Shown: positions 42,101 to 49,333 of the stretch, piece after piece
Layout: every line of letters starts with the position of its first letter
How positions within the stretch are numbered: the stretch's first letter is position 1
Origin: CAWDAQ01 sp963800325
GTDB taxonomy: Bacteria; Actinomycetota; Actinomycetes; Actinomycetales; Dermatophilaceae
Assembly (NCBI GenBank): GCA_963800325.1
Contig: CAWDAQ010000005.1
Location: 248,001-312,000 of the forward strand
Length of the DNA stretch: 64,000 nucleotides
Reading direction: 5' to 3'
Made by a program: the position numbers and the translations under genes
Notes under the pieces: generated by a model
Seen by the model: the letters and a program-made list of their open reading frames with translations, nothing else
Told to the model about the DNA's origin: nothing
Databases searched by the model: none

Positions 42101-43026
42101 TGGCCGGCGAAGACGCGGTGCTGCTCGGCGGCCGAGAGCCGTCCGAACAGCGGCAGCACCTCGGTCCCGGGCAGGTTCATCGAGGCCAGCGCGTCGGCGG
42201 TGTCACGGATCTCGCGTTCCCCGGACAGGAACACGAGGATGTCGGCGCTCGCCTGTGCGTGCGGCGCGGACTCGGTCCACAGCTCCTCGACCGCCGCGCA
42301 GATCCCGGTCACCTGGTCGCGCTCCTCGGCGTCCTCCCCCGCGTCAGGGTCGACCAGCGGGCGGTAGCGGACCTCGACGGGGTAGGTCCGGCCGGAGACC
42401 TCGATGACCGGTACCGGCGACCCCGGCGTCGCGAAGTGCTCGGCGAACCGGGCGGGGTCGATCGTCGCGGACGTGATGACGACCTTGAGGTCCGGGCGGC
42501 GCGGGAGGAGCTGCCTGAGGTAGCCGAGGATGAAGTCGATGTTGAGGCTGCGCTCGTGGGCCTCGTCGATGATGATCGTGTCGTACCGGCGCAGGTCGCG
42601 ATCCCGCTGCATCTCGTTGAGGAGGATGCCGTCGGTCATGACCTTGACGCGGGTGTCCTCCCCGGAGTGGTCGGAGAAGCGGACCTGGTAGCCGACGAGC
42701 CCGCCGAGCGGCGTGCCGGTCTCCTCCGCGATGCGCTCGGCGACCGAGCGCGCCGCGATCCGCCGCGGCTGGGTGTGGCCGATGCGGCCGCGGCGCCCTC
42801 GGCCGAGCTCGAGGCAGATCTTCGGCAGCTGGGTGGTCTTGCCCGAGCCCGTCTCACCGGCGACGACGACGACCTGGTGGTCCCGGATGGCCTCGGCGAT
42901 CTCCTCACGACGCTCGACGACCGGGAGGTGCTCGGGGTAGTTGAGGTCGAGCCGCTCCGGGTCGGGACCGTGCTGCTCCGCGCGGGCAGGCGTGGCGGCG
43001 TCACCGGGGGCGACGCGTGCGGACAT
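39106..43026 (-). CDS. hrpA: ATP-dependent RNA helicase HrpA
   Basis: 1306 residues, DEAH-box superfamily 2. Motif I GETGSGKTTQLPKI, Ia HTQPRRIAARSVAERI, II DEAHERSLNIDF, III SATID, V ATNVAETSLTVPGI and VI QRAGRCGRLADG are all intact in the first ~420 residues. The HA2/OB region follows, and a long C-terminal DUF3418 portion (to the end) is typical of full-length HrpA. An Arg/Gly-rich insert (~residues 475-500, RRGGRPPRRGGGSGRRSGRR) may add RNA contacts. HrpA resolves stalled or colliding ribosomes in E. coli. The ATG at 43026 lacks a strong ribosome-binding site. Confidence 0.96.
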   Translation of the reverse strand: MSARVAPGDAATPARAEQHGPDPERLDLNYPEHLPVVERREEIAEAIRDHQVVVVAGETGSGKTTQLPKICLELGRGRRGRIGHTQPRRIAARSVAERIAEETGTPLGGLVGYQVRFSDHSGEDTRVKVMTDGILLNEMQRDRDLRRYDTIIIDEAHERSLNIDFILGYLRQLLPRRPDLKVVITSATIDPARFAEHFATPGSPVPVIEVSGRTYPVEVRYRPLVDPDAGEDAEERDQVTGICAAVEELWTESAPHAQASADILVFLSGEREIRDTADALASMNLPGTEVLPLFGRLSAAEQHRVFAGHRGRRIVLATNVAETSLTVPGIRYVVDTGTARISRYSQRTKVQRLPIEPISQASAKQRAGRCGRLADGVCIRLYSEADHDSRPEFTDPEIQRTNLASVILQMTSLGLGDIDRFPFVDPPDPRQVTDGVRLLEELHAFETGEQHAKRQGGRRGGRPPRRGGGSGRRSGRRLTRYGKSMARLPVDPRLGRMLLEADQLGCVREVLVIVAALSIQDPRERPLDTQAQADQSHARFRDESSDFAGYLNLWRYLKRRQKELSGSAFRRACKSEYLHYLRVREWQDLHTQLRRACKEQGIDVRQATGAPDAEPDWDRVHQALLSGLLSHVGARDEARRDYLGARGARFSIQPGSTLHRRQPAFVMSGELVETTRLWARTNARIDPLWAERLGEHLVKRSHSEPRWSRKQGAAVATERVTLYGVPLVAGRTVQYARIAPEEARELFIRHALVEGDWETHHAFFADNAALLRRVAELEERARRRDILVGDDELFAFYDARVPGDVVSARHFDRWWKRARRETPDLLTFTEDLLVRDEAGGVSAEDHPRTWRQGDLELDVTYQFEPGSAADGVTVHVPVSVLNRIRADGFDWQVPGLRGDLVTALLRSLPKVTRRHFVPVPNHAAAALADVPDTGEPASGAGTRPLTDALADVLHARTGVRVPPEEWDVERVPDHLRITFSVEDDRGRVLGSGKDLEALQERLAGQVRRQMSRAGSAIERTGLTSWTVGELPRTFTAESGGQRITGYPALVDEGTSVSLRVLPDQGQAEAATRRGVRRLLLLGTTPPWKRVLARLDNAQRLALGSNPHGSVPALLEDCLEAAVDDVVAERAGGEVRDEAAFAEALSAVRTLAATRVLQVVTAVEPVLGRAGEVRARLDALTSPALTATVADVRAQLDTLVRPGFVADTGLRRLPDLERYLRAMLVRLDRAAESPSREARLQASVDEVEAAYADLLDDLPAGRRDATEVREVGWLIEELRVQLFAQRLGTAVPVSAKRALKAVAAVER

Positions 43027-43059
43027 GGGCCCAAGGATAGGACCGGCCCCCTCGCCCCC

Positions 43060-43106
43060 TTGCGTCCGCCGGGTCAGCCCCACGGCGACGATCCCTGCGG
43101 ACGCAA
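43060..43106 (-). repeat. Palindromic repeat, copy A1
   Basis: 47-base unit with 10-base outer arms (TTGCGTCCGC / GCGGACGCAA), one mismatch, then GGG/CCC, around a loop of about 19 bases. In the hrpA-43135 gap. Belongs to the dispersed family described under findings; transcribed orientation follows the flanking minus-strand genes. Confidence 0.8.
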
Positions 43107-43120
43107 CGCCTCGCCACCCC

Positions 43121-43166
43121 TTGCGTCCGCAGGGTCAGCCCCCCGGCGACGATCCCTGCGGACGTT
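43121..43166 (-). repeat. Palindromic repeat, copy A2
   Basis: Perfect 11-base arms, CGTCCGCAGGG at 43124-43134 and its complement at 43154-43164. It overlaps the last codons and supplies the TGA stop (43137-43135) of the WXG-like gene. 14 bases from copy A1, same orientation. Confidence 0.8.
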
Positions 43167-44376
43167 GCGGGTCCTGCTCGGGCTGCCCGCCGGTCCGTCC
43201 GCGGGCCCGGTCGAGGACGTGGCGCCCCGTCTCCACCCGCCGGTGGACGAGGTCGGCGGCGCGCAGGCTGATCCCGCCGGCGACGAGGAGGCGGTCGGCG
43301 GAGCCGCTGCGGGTGACGAGCGCCCAGTCCTCGACCGACTCGCGCACCAGCCGGCGCTCGGGTGGGTTGCGAACGGCCCGCAGCACGGCCTCCAGCGGGG
43401 ACCGCGCCGGTGCCCGTGGAGGGGCGACCTGCGGGACGCGCCCCGGGTTGTAGGCGCTGCGCGCCCACTGCTCCGCGAGCCCGCGCCGCAGACGCGTGCC
43501 GGCCATCAGGTTCTCGGCCGGCCCGTGGGTCCACCGGCCGGCGACCGAGCCCGCCTTGCCCGCGAACCGAAGGGTCGTTGCGAGCGGGAGCGCGGCACCC
43601 CACGCCGCCCGGGAGGCCACTTCCGCCCACGAGCCCTCCCCGTAGCCGACGCGGATTCCGGTGTCCGCGGCGAGCCCTCCCACCGCGGCCGTGCCGGAGA
43701 GCACCGTCATCGGCGCTCCCAGGCCGGGGACGAAGGAGGCGAGGGCCGCACCGCCCTCGACTCCCCCCGCGACGTCTCGCAGGACGTGGAGCGCGTCGTA
43801 CCCGGCGGGGTCGTCGAGCCGGTCCCCGGCGAGGGCGTAGATCGCGCTCGCACACCGCTGGTCGGCGACGTGGAAGTCCTCCTCAGCGAGCTCGAGCCGG
43901 CGCTCGGCGGCGAGGAGGTCCTCGACCGCCGCGAGCCGCTGCCGCTCCAGTGCGGCGACCGCGGTCGCCGCACCGGGGTCGGCGGGCCCGGTACCGACCG
44001 CGGCAGCAGTCAGCGTGGCGGCCTCGGCGCGCGCCCGATCGAGCGCGATGTCGAGGAGACGGAGGCGCTCGGTGGCCTCGTCGATGTCCTCGACCGCGGC
44101 CCGGGAGCGGTCGAGGCAGTCCGCGAGCTCGGCGGCGAACCTCGTCAGCCTGGCCGCGCCGCCGTTGCAGCGCTCGGCCGCGGCGGTGAGCACCCCGGGC
44201 AGACCGTTGAGGTGCCCGGCGAAGGCCTCGCCGGCGGGACTGCGCCACACCGCGTGGACCTGGACCCCGCGAACCACGCGCTCCACGGCGGCGAGCTCGG
44301 TGGCCAGTCCCGCGAGCAGCCGGGCCCGGGAGCGGACGTGGTCGGGATCGCCGGTGAGGGCGACGGGCAGGCTCAC
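43135..44376 (-). CDS. Putative ESX/WXG-like helical protein
   Basis: 413 residues, no recognised enzymatic domain. The first ~200 residues are helical and Ala/Leu/Glu-rich with WXG-like features (QVHAVWRSPAGEAFAGHL near residue 40, where a W-x-S-P-x-G turn joins two helices). A Gly/Ala-rich hydrophobic region follows (ALASFVPGLGAPMTVLSGTAAVGGL), then a basic C-terminal part. Such proteins are often type VII secretion substrates or scaffolds. GTG at 44376 overlaps the small gene upstream (GTGA). The extreme C-terminus (PQRPQGSSPGG) is encoded by repeat copy A2, so it may be a recent change. Confidence 0.65.
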   Translation of the reverse strand: MSLPVALTGDPDHVRSRARLLAGLATELAAVERVVRGVQVHAVWRSPAGEAFAGHLNGLPGVLTAAAERCNGGAARLTRFAAELADCLDRSRAAVEDIDEATERLRLLDIALDRARAEAATLTAAAVGTGPADPGAATAVAALERQRLAAVEDLLAAERRLELAEEDFHVADQRCASAIYALAGDRLDDPAGYDALHVLRDVAGGVEGGAALASFVPGLGAPMTVLSGTAAVGGLAADTGIRVGYGEGSWAEVASRAAWGAALPLATTLRFAGKAGSVAGRWTHGPAENLMAGTRLRRGLAEQWARSAYNPGRVPQVAPPRAPARSPLEAVLRAVRNPPERRLVRESVEDWALVTRSGSADRLLVAGGISLRAADLVHRRVETGRHVLDRARGRTGGQPEQDPQRPQGSSPGG

Positions 44377-44663
44377 CGCGTCCCGGGCACGGTGAGGGAC
44401 GCGGACACGCAGGTCTCGGTGTCGACGTACATCGTGCCTGCGGAGCGGGCGGCGGTGGCGGCCTCGCGGAGCGCGGTGCAGAGCCGCCGTCGGGTCAGAT
44501 CCCAGTCGCCGAGCAGCCGGTCGACCGCGCCCGCGACGGAGCCGGGACCGTAGGCGTCGTCGCGGGTGTCACCCGCGGCCAGCGCCTCGAGGGTGTCGGC
44601 GACGCCGGCGAGCGTGTCGCCGAGCGCGGCGACCGCCTCCCCCGAGACCTCGATGTGGGTCAT
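44373..44663 (-). CDS. Small EspC/WXG100-like protein
   Basis: 96 residues, a two-helix layout: MTHIEVSGEAVAALGDTLAGVADTLEAL, a Gly/Pro/Tyr turn (DDAYGPGSVAGAV), and a second helix (LLGDWDLTRRRLCTALREAATAA) followed by MYVDTETC, resembling the Y-x-x-x-D/E-type export tail of ESX substrates. It is immediately upstream of, and overlaps, the larger WXG-like gene, so they probably act together. No ESX secretion ATPase is in the window. ATG at 44663. Confidence 0.65.
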   Translation of the reverse strand: MTHIEVSGEAVAALGDTLAGVADTLEALAAGDTRDDAYGPGSVAGAVDRLLGDWDLTRRRLCTALREAATAARSAGTMYVDTETCVSASLTVPGTR

Positions 44664-44752
44664 GCGGCCCGAGCGTACGGCGCCGGCGCCGGACCGCGAG
44701 CGCGTCGTCCACAGGGTCGGCGCACCCCGGCGGCGCTCGGGGCCCTCCACGA

Positions 44753-44792
44753 CCGCGGGGCCGACTCCCCCTTCCAGGAGCCGGCCCCGCGG
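44753..44792 (-). terminator. Terminator-like hairpin downstream of metY
   Basis: Perfect 11-base arms (CCGCGGGGCCG at 44753-44763 and its complement at 44782-44792), with a further inner CTCC/GGAG pairing. It lies about 70 bases past the metY stop in a 196-base gap and has no T-run. It would separate metY from the WXG-like pair. Nothing else is evident in the gap. Confidence 0.6.
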
Positions 44793-44859
44793 CGTGAGCC
44801 CCACGCCGTTGTGGGGAGCGGTTGTCCGGGCCTGTCGTCGTCCGCCGACGGTGGGTCCG

Positions 44860-46182
44860 TCAGCCCTTGGCGGCGATGAACCCCTGCTCGAGGTCGGCGA
44901 GGATGTCGTCGATGTGCTCGATCCCGACGGCGAGCCGCACCAGTCCCGGCGTGACCCCCGAGAGGAGGCGGTCCTCGTCGGTGCCCTGGGAGTGCGTGGT
45001 CGAGGCGGGGTGGATCGCGAGGGAGCGGACGTCGCCGATGTTCGCGACGTGGCTGTGCAGCGTGAGCCCCTCGACGAAGCGACGCCCGGCCTCGACGCCG
45101 CCGGCGATCTCGAAGGAGATGACCGCGCCAGCGCCCTTCGGGGCGTACTTCTGGGCGAGGGCGTACGAGGGGCTGCTCGGCAGGGACGCCCACCGGACCG
45201 ACTCGACCTGGTCCTGCCCCTGGAGGAACTGGGCGACGCGGTGGGTGTTCTCGATGTGCCGCTCGATCCGCAGGCTGAGGGTCTCCAGTCCCTGGGCGAC
45301 GAGGAAGGCGTTGAACGGCGACGCGGCCGGCCCGATGTCGCGCAGCAGCTGGACCCGCGCCTTGAGGATGTAGGACAGGTTCGCCCCCAGCGGGCTGCCG
45401 ACGCCGAGGTCCGGGCCGTAGCGCAGACCGTGGTAGCTCTCCTCCGGGGTGTTGTAGTTGGGGAACTTCTCCGGGTCGGCGGCGTAGTCGAAGCGTCCGG
45501 CATCGACGATCACCCCGGCGATCGTCGTCCCGTGCCCGCCGAGGTACTTCGTCGCCGAGTGGACGACGACGTCCGCCCCCCACTCGATCGGGCGGATCAG
45601 GTACGGGGTCGCGACGGTGTTGTCGACGACGAGGGGGACGCCGTGCTCGTGGGCGAGGTCGGCGACCGCCTCGATGTCGAGCACGTCGGTCTTCGGGTTC
45701 GGGATGGTCTCGCCGTAGAGCAGCTTGGTGTTCGGCCGGATGGCGGCGCGCCAGCTGTCGATGTCGGCCGGGTCCTCGACGAAGGAGACCTCGATGCCGA
45801 ACTTGGGCAGGGTGTGCTTGAGGAGGTTGAAGGTGCCCCCGTAGAGCGACGGGCTGGCGACGACGTGGTCCCCGGCCTCGGCGATGTTGAGGATCGCGAC
45901 CGTCTCGGCGGCCTGCCCGCTGGCGACGAGCAGGGCCCCGACGCCGCCCTCGAGCGAGGCGATGCGCTGCTCGACGACGTCGGTCGTCGGGTTCATCAGC
46001 CGGGTGTAGATGTTCCCGAACTCCTTGAGCGCAAAGAGGTTCGAGGCGTGCTCGGTGCTGTTGAAGACGTACGAGGTGGTCTGGTAGATCGGCAGGGCGC
46101 GGGCTCCGGTCGCGGAGTCCGGCTCCTGGCCCGCGTGGATCTGCCGGGTCTCGAAGGACCAGCTCGGGGTCTGCTCGCTCAT
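44860..46182 (-). CDS. metY: O-acetylhomoserine sulfhydrylase MetY
   Basis: 440 residues, Cys/Met metabolism PLP enzyme. It makes homocysteine from O-acetylhomoserine and sulfide, using the MetX product. Motifs are IYQTTSYVFNSTEHA, YTRLMNPTTDVVEQRIASLEGG, GQAAETVAILN, the cofactor aspartate in VVDNTVATPYL, and the PLP lysine in VVHSATKYLGGHGT (near residue 210). C-terminal HPASTTHSQ and GVTPGLVRLAVGIEH are standard. The length (~430-440) and YGGTFNLL fit MetY rather than MetZ or cystathionine gamma-synthase. ATG at 46182 with GGAAGG upstream; expression is probably controlled by the SAM-IV riboswitch. Confidence 0.95.
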   Translation of the reverse strand: MSEQTPSWSFETRQIHAGQEPDSATGARALPIYQTTSYVFNSTEHASNLFALKEFGNIYTRLMNPTTDVVEQRIASLEGGVGALLVASGQAAETVAILNIAEAGDHVVASPSLYGGTFNLLKHTLPKFGIEVSFVEDPADIDSWRAAIRPNTKLLYGETIPNPKTDVLDIEAVADLAHEHGVPLVVDNTVATPYLIRPIEWGADVVVHSATKYLGGHGTTIAGVIVDAGRFDYAADPEKFPNYNTPEESYHGLRYGPDLGVGSPLGANLSYILKARVQLLRDIGPAASPFNAFLVAQGLETLSLRIERHIENTHRVAQFLQGQDQVESVRWASLPSSPSYALAQKYAPKGAGAVISFEIAGGVEAGRRFVEGLTLHSHVANIGDVRSLAIHPASTTHSQGTDEDRLLSGVTPGLVRLAVGIEHIDDILADLEQGFIAAKG

Positions 46183-46196
46183 CGTCGTGCCTTCCT

Positions 46197-46268
46197 CGGT
46201 GGCGTCCAGCCACCGTCACGGTGTCTGCCGCGCGGGCAGTGCGGTCTGGGTCCGCCACCGCCGGTGGC
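46197..46268 (-). promoter_or_regulatory. Possible expression platform of the metY riboswitch
   Basis: Minus-strand hairpins: GCCACC-GGC-GGTGGC (46268-46254), CTGCC-CGCGC-GGCAG, and CGGTGGC-TGGAC-GCCACCG (46215-46197), the last ending just before the metY ribosome-binding site. Because GCCACC and GGTGGC occur in both outer hairpins they can pair in more than one way, as expected for a switch. Confidence 0.4.
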
Positions 46269-46320
46269 AATGGGCACCAGCGGTGACGGTGCGGGATCGC
46301 CGTGCTGAGCCGAGAGGAGT

Positions 46321-46433
46321 CCCGCGCTTGCGGCCGGTGGACCGGTCGCCAGGTCTTCACCCGGGGCACCCCACCGCGGAGGAGGGTTGCCGGCCAGCGA
46401 GCCGGGGCTTGGCGCTGGCGCTCATGACCTGTG
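46321..46433 (-). ncRNA. SAM-IV riboswitch upstream of metY
   Basis: Minus strand: begins GGTCATGAGCGCCAGCG, then CAAGCCCCGGCT, GGCAACCCTCC, GGTGGGGTGCCCCGGGTGA and a downstream element ending GCAAGCGCGGG. All conserved blocks are shared with the metX copy. Unlike metX, it is about 140 bases from the start codon, leaving space for a separate expression platform. Confidence 0.93.
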
Positions 46434-46628
46434 GAAGAGGTTAGCCGAACGGGTCCACGCCTCGGGACCGCTGTCTCTCATGGCGGACACGAATCGGTGC
46501 GGGGGTTGGCGCGGCGCCGCGGTGGCCGGCTGGGCGCGGATTGTGGAGAACTCCGTTGCGCGCGAACGGGTTTCCCTAGACTTGGCGGCCACCACCGGCG
46601 CTGAGGCCGGCGCAGCGAGGGGGCAGTA

Positions 46629-47258
46629 GTGGGTGTGACGACGCGGGCAGGCGGTCTGGTGGGCGGCGTGACCTGCTGGGCCGCCGTGGGGATCGCGGCC
46701 GTGCTGGGGCTCGCAGGGTGCACGAGCAGTGGCAGCGTCGCGGATCCGCCCGCAAGCACCGGAACGACGACGAGTCCCTCGAGCACCGCCAGTGCGACGA
46801 CGTCCGGCGGGGCGGCCACGAGCAGCCGTCGCGGCGCGGACGTCGATGTCCCGAAGGCTGCGCAGAAGCACACGAAGAAGGGCGCCGAGGCCTTTGCGAA
46901 GTTCTACATGCACACGTACTCAATCGGCGCCAGAGATGGCACACCCCAGCGCCTGGCCTCGCTGTCGTCACAGAACTGTCGAGGTTGTGCCGCTCTAGTT
47001 TCTCTCATTGAGACTGACGCCACAAAGGGAAGGACCGCTAGTAAGGATTTCCTGCAAGTCAAAGGGGTCAATGTACGGCCCGACTCCACCACCGACAGGC
47101 CGAAAATGGACCTTCTCATTGAGGAGAAGCCTTACAGCATCACTGATGAAAACGGGAAAGTTGCCAAAAGGATCAAGGGAAGCAATTACCGGCTAGTCAC
47201 CGGTGCGGTCTGGAAGAACGGCGCTTGGTCCATGTCACAAATTAAGCTGGTGACGTAG
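46629..47258 (+). CDS. DUF6318-type lipoprotein
   Basis: 209 residues. A lipoprotein signal is clear: hydrophobic AAVGIAAVLGLAGC with lipobox LAGC (Cys at ~31), then a Ser/Thr-rich linker (~32-68) and a C-terminal domain that starts KKGAEAFAKFYMHTYSIGARDG and contains SSQNCRGCAALVSLI, which fits DUF6318. The function is unknown. Base composition falls sharply in the C-terminal half (from ~46880), unlike the GC-rich N-terminal half. GTG at 46629 with GAGGGGGC upstream; its TAG overlaps the next GTG. Confidence 0.8.
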   Translation: MGVTTRAGGLVGGVTCWAAVGIAAVLGLAGCTSSGSVADPPASTGTTTSPSSTASATTSGGAATSSRRGADVDVPKAAQKHTKKGAEAFAKFYMHTYSIGARDGTPQRLASLSSQNCRGCAALVSLIETDATKGRTASKDFLQVKGVNVRPDSTTDRPKMDLLIEEKPYSITDENGKVAKRIKGSNYRLVTGAVWKNGAWSMSQIKLVT

Positions 47259-48184
47259 TGCTGTCTGCCCTCACGCTTTCCCTCGTCCTAGCTTCCGGCG
47301 GTTGGGATCCTGGTGTGTCTGGCGACTTGTCGTCTCAAGGGGCGCAGGCACTGGCGCAACAGGGTGAGGTCACGTCGGGGAACTCGGCGCCTCGAAATCA
47401 ACCTAGCGGCGACTCAGCCCAGTGACGCTCTCGATCGAGAACACCACGACGGACCGGTCAGCTGGGCCGAGACTGGAGTACCGCTACACGCTTGGGCTGC
47501 GGGGACAAGCAAGACGCCGAAGCGACGGTCGACACGACCGACTGTTCGTATGCGTTGCGGGCGTGCGCGCTTCGAGGTGAGCCCGACGCGATTCTCTACT
47601 ACCTGTGGTCGAGACGCGCGGGATCCTCGGACGCCTGGGATTTCCGCGGTGAGACCTGCAGCACCGACACCGCAGACGCACCGGCCGCGGACGGCGCCCC
47701 CGCTCCCCCGCCGGTCCCGACGTTCGCGCAGATCCAGCAGGCCTACCGCGAGCTGCCGTTCGGCAAGCCTAAGGTCGCCATCCAACCGGTCGGCAACACG
47801 ACGCTGGTCAACCTCCCCACCTACTACGAGGCAACCTGGCCGGACGCCGGCCTCGGGCCCGGCGACGTCAGCCAGCCGGTCCAGCTTCTCTCGTGGAGCG
47901 TCGAGTTCCGGATCAGCCTGTACTCCTACGTCTACCGCTTCGGCGACGGGGAGTCGCTCGGCCCCACGACGTCGGTCGGCGGCCCCTACCCCACCGGCGA
48001 CGTCCGGCACACCTACCTCGCCCCGATCCCCACCGCCGACGTCTCGGTCGACACGCGCCTGACCGGCGAGTACCGCGTCAACCGCGGCCCGTGGGAGGAC
48101 ATCGAGACCGTCGCCGACCTCCAGGACGAGCCCGTCACCGCCCTCCACGTCCGCGAGGCGAGGGCACGGCTGTACCGAAGCTGA
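47258..48184 (+). pseudogene. Secreted PKD-like protein gene with two compensating frameshifts
   Basis: Three segments read as one protein. Segment 1 (47258-47425): GTG start, signal-like SALTLSLVLASGGW, ending QPSGDSAQ and a TGA. Segment 2 (from 47422, shifted frame): VTLSIENTTTDRSAGPRLEYRYT. Segment 3 (about 47492-48184, back in the first frame): LGCGDKQDAEATVDTTDCSYALRAC and LYYLWSRRAG, then a PKD-like YVYRFGDGESLGPTT...GDVRHTYLAPI. One base lost near 47422 and one gained near 47491-47494 would restore a single frame. The two shifts may be sequencing errors, true mutations or recoding. The TAGTG junction suggests coupling to the lipoprotein gene. Confidence 0.6.
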
Positions 48185-48265
48185 CCCGTCGGGGCCGACG
48201 ACACCAGTCACCCGGCACGAGCACGCAGGAGCCCCGCCGCGCGGGCACCTGCGCTCGCGGACAGA

Positions 48266-49321
48266 ATGACCCGCATGACCTACCGCGCTGACGAGTACAA
48301 GGCCGCCCCGGACCGGTACGACGACCTCATGCCCTACCGCCGTGTCGGGCGCTCCGGCCTCGACCTCCCCGCGATCTCACTCGGCCTGTGGCACAACTTC
48401 GGCGACGACGTCCCCCTGGAGCGCCAGCAGGCGACGTTGCGGCGGGCGTTCGACCGCGGCGTCACGCACTTCGACCTCGCCAACAACTACGGGCCGCCCT
48501 ACGGCAGCGCGGAGCGCAACTTCGGGACGATCTTCGCCCGCGACTTCCGCCCGTACCGCGAGGAGCTCGTCATCTCGAGCAAGGCCGGCTACGACATGTG
48601 GCCCGGTCCGTACGGCCAGGGGGGCGGCTCGCGCAAGTACCTGCTGTCCTCGCTCGACCAGTCGCTGGTGCGGATGGGCCTCGACTACGTCGACATCTTC
48701 TACAGCCACCGGTTCGACGACACGACCCCGCTCGAGGAGACGATGGGGGCACTGGACTCCGCGGTCCGGCAGGGCAAGGCGCTCTACGCCGGGATCTCCT
48801 CCTACTCGGGGGCGCGCACCCGTGAGGCGGTCGAGATCCTGAGGGACCTCGGCACCCCGCTGCTGATCCACCAGCCGAGCTACTCGATGCTCAACCGCTG
48901 GGTCGAGGAGGACCTGCTCGACGTCCTCGAGGAGACCGGGACCGGCTGCATCGCGTTCTCCCCGCTGGCCCAGGGCATGCTCACCGACAAGTACCTCGGC
49001 GGCATCCCCGAGGGGTCGCGGGCCGCGCAGGGCAAGAGCCTCGACCCCGAGCTGCTCACCGACGAGGCGCTCGACCACGTCCGCGCCCTGAACGACATCG
49101 CCTCCGAGCGCGGGCAGACGCTCGCGCAGATGGCCCTCGCCTGGGCGCTGCGGGACCACAGGGTCACGTCCGTCCTCATCGGCGCCTCGAGCGTCCGGCA
49201 GCTCGACAACAGTCTCGACGCGGTGAAGAACCTCGAGTTCAGCGGCGCCGAGCTCGACCGGATCGACCAGCACGCGATCGATGCCGGGATCAACATCTGG
49301 AAGACATCGTCGGACAAGTGA
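48266..49321 (+). CDS. Aldo/keto reductase (YghZ/L-glyceraldehyde-3-phosphate reductase type)
   Basis: 351 residues, NADPH-dependent AKR barrel. Catalytic tetrad members: Asp and Tyr in THFDLANNYGPPYG, Lys in ELVISSKAGYDMWPGPYG, His in VDIFYSHRFDDTTPLEETM. Cofactor residues lie in the C-terminal GASSVRQLDNSLDAVKNLEFS. The MPYRRVGRSGLDLPAISLGLWHNFGDD start and YGQGGGSRKYLLSSLDQSL are typical of the YghZ branch, which reduces small aldehydes such as methylglyoxal and L-glyceraldehyde 3-phosphate. ATG at 48266 is used; a second ATG at 48275 is equally possible as no strong ribosome-binding site is seen. Confidence 0.93.
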   Translation: MTRMTYRADEYKAAPDRYDDLMPYRRVGRSGLDLPAISLGLWHNFGDDVPLERQQATLRRAFDRGVTHFDLANNYGPPYGSAERNFGTIFARDFRPYREELVISSKAGYDMWPGPYGQGGGSRKYLLSSLDQSLVRMGLDYVDIFYSHRFDDTTPLEETMGALDSAVRQGKALYAGISSYSGARTREAVEILRDLGTPLLIHQPSYSMLNRWVEEDLLDVLEETGTGCIAFSPLAQGMLTDKYLGGIPEGSRAAQGKSLDPELLTDEALDHVRALNDIASERGQTLAQMALAWALRDHRVTSVLIGASSVRQLDNSLDAVKNLEFSGAELDRIDQHAIDAGINIWKTSSDK

Positions 49322-49333
49322 GTTGAAGACCCC

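Larger units (their letters stand above)
46183..46628. promoter_or_regulatory. Divergent leader/promoter region of metY and the DUF6318 gene
   Basis: 446 bases, no gene. It holds the metY leader with several hairpins (46183-46320), the riboswitch (46321-46433), a metY -10 (TAACCT, 46443-46438), and on the plus strand a possible promoter for the lipoprotein gene: TTGCGC (46556-46561) with TAGACT (46577-46582), 15-base spacer, which is short. Confidence 0.5.

Noticed and set aside
38848..44553. A very long open frame (about 1,900 codons) on the plus strand opposite hrpA and the WXG-like genes
   Set aside because: High-GC coding sequence produces long antisense frames; hrpA on the other strand has intact helicase motifs, and the antisense product is low complexity (Arg, Gly, Val, Glu) with no domain.
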